From NCBI GenBank assembly GCA_045122835.1, contig JBGVIB010000094.1, positions 1-30,881 of the forward strand: a DNA stretch of 30,881 nt, in the 5' to 3' direction. Below are positions 30,559 through 30,881 of this stretch, piece after piece. The position numbers and the translations under genes are program-made. The notes beneath the pieces were generated by a model. The model worked only from the letters and a program-made list of their open reading frames with translations. It was not told the origin of the DNA and did no database searches. The stretch's first letter is position 1. Each line of letters opens with the position of its first letter. This DNA is from JBGVMW01 sp045122835 (GTDB taxonomy: Bacteria > Bacillota > Clostridia > Lachnospirales > Lachnospiraceae).

Positions 30559-30624
30559 ATGAGAATTTATATGAGCGTGTTGTATTTTAATTGGGGAATG
30601 AAATGCAACATTGAGGGGAAATAA
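30559..30624 (+). CDS. Possible 21-residue leader peptide
   Basis: An open frame encoding MRIYMSVLYFNWGMKCNIEGK lies between the promoter and an intrinsic terminator, the arrangement of an attenuator leader. It has no clear ribosome site (only AGAG a few bases upstream), so translation is uncertain. Confidence 0.25.
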   Translation: MRIYMSVLYFNWGMKCNIEGK

Positions 30625-30637
30625 TTAATAGGGTTAG

Positions 30638-30668
30638 AAAATAGAGGGAACGTGTTCTCTCTATTTTT
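30638..30668 (+). terminator. Intrinsic terminator within the leader
   Basis: AAAATAGAGGG (30638-30648) pairs with CTCTCTATTTT (30657-30667) with one wobble around an 8-base loop and ends in T5. It lies ~130 bases after the promoter and 43 bases before the next ATG. Confidence 0.75.
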
Positions 30669-30671
30669 GTA

Positions 30672-30689
30672 GTGCGCCTTGCGGCGCAC
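30672..30689 (+). other. GC-rich 7-bp hairpin before the last gene
   Basis: GTGCGCC (30672-30678), loop TTGC, GGCGCAC (30683-30689). It is far richer in GC than its surroundings and sits immediately after the terminator T-run. Confidence 0.6.
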
Positions 30690-30711
30690 ATCGCTAATAG
30701 GAAATTACATT

Positions 30712-30881
30712 ATGAAAAAAATATCAGTTAGAAAATTAAAATTTACTCCTCTGGATGCTCAAAGAATATATGAAGCGTTTAAGAAAGCAGAGACAGCTGC
30801 ATGGGAAAATGAAAAATATTTTGGAAAATATGCCCTGTTAGGTTTTGCTTTAATAATACTTGTTTTGGGTGGTGGCTGGTT
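30712..30881 (+). CDS. 5' part of a membrane protein gene, cut by window edge
   Basis: Fifty-six codons are visible: a basic start (MKKISVRKLKFTPLDAQ), an acidic/helical stretch (AFKKAETAAWENEKYF) and the beginning of a membrane helix (ALLGFALIILVLGGGW). No strong ribosome site precedes the ATG (only TAGGA), so the start is provisional. The family cannot be named from this fragment. Confidence 0.5.
   Translation, partial: MKKISVRKLKFTPLDAQRIYEAFKKAETAAWENEKYFGKYALLGFALIILVLGGGW

Larger units (their letters stand above)
30274..30711. other. 438-bp intergenic region with repeat, promoter and two hairpins
   Basis: From left to right it holds the terminator at 30307, a reverse-oriented half-copy of the TAACTATTCAG repeat, a consensus-like promoter, a 21-codon open frame, a terminator and a short GC-rich hairpin in front of the last gene. 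Together the right half looks like a regulated leader (listed separately). Confidence 0.5.

Overview
The window reads as a chromosomal segment of a low-GC, Gram-positive anaerobe of the Clostridia, most likely a Lachnospiraceae gut bacterium. This rests on gene content (HPr kinase next to a ROK glucokinase, a viroplasmin-type RNase H, a fused FeoA-FeoB, a DUF815 ATPase, a T-box in front of trpS), purine-rich Shine-Dalgarno sites and AT-rich intergenic DNA. The species cannot be named from the sequence. There is no transposase, phage module or CRISPR array.

Layout. 1-3.4 kb: a secreted Ig-repeat protein followed by an AgrA/AgrC-like LytTR regulator and GHKL kinase. 3.4-5.3 kb: a Cache-domain chemoreceptor on the minus strand with a sigma-28-like promoter. 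5.6-7.5 kb: hprK and a ROK glucokinase (carbon control). 7.6-9.9 kb: a large secreted fibronectin-III protein. 10-11.3 kb: RNase H and a small coiled-coil protein. 11.4-14.6 kb: a copper module, csoR and copA, with two CsoR-type operators and a CopZ-like domain fused to the CopA C-terminus behind its own internal ribosome site. 14.7-15.3 kb: a 629-bp gene-free element made of two long mirrored hairpins. 15.35-24.4 kb: a Trp T-box, trpS, a two-component system 19 bp behind it, then a membrane protein, a lipoprotein and an ABC transporter. 24.4-27.1 kb: iron uptake (FeoA-FeoB fusion plus a 46-residue Cys-rich FeoB partner) behind a promoter with both a DtxR-like and a Fur-like box. 27.2-28.7 kb: a DUF815 AAA+ ATPase and tRNA-Gly(GCC). 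28.9-30.9 kb: a secreted metzincin-like protease candidate, a lipoprotein and a gene cut by the window edge.

Most striking structure. (1) The twin-hairpin element: two ~210-220 bp hairpins of divergent sequence share one plan, including mismatches at the same places and covarying base pairs. (2) A dispersed intergenic repeat family with ends like GTAACTATTCAG, seen at seven places, one inside the csoR-copA operon. (3) trpS and a two-component system that may share a T-box. These are sequence readings by eye, without alignment or folding software; boundaries of repeats and hairpins may be off by a few bases.
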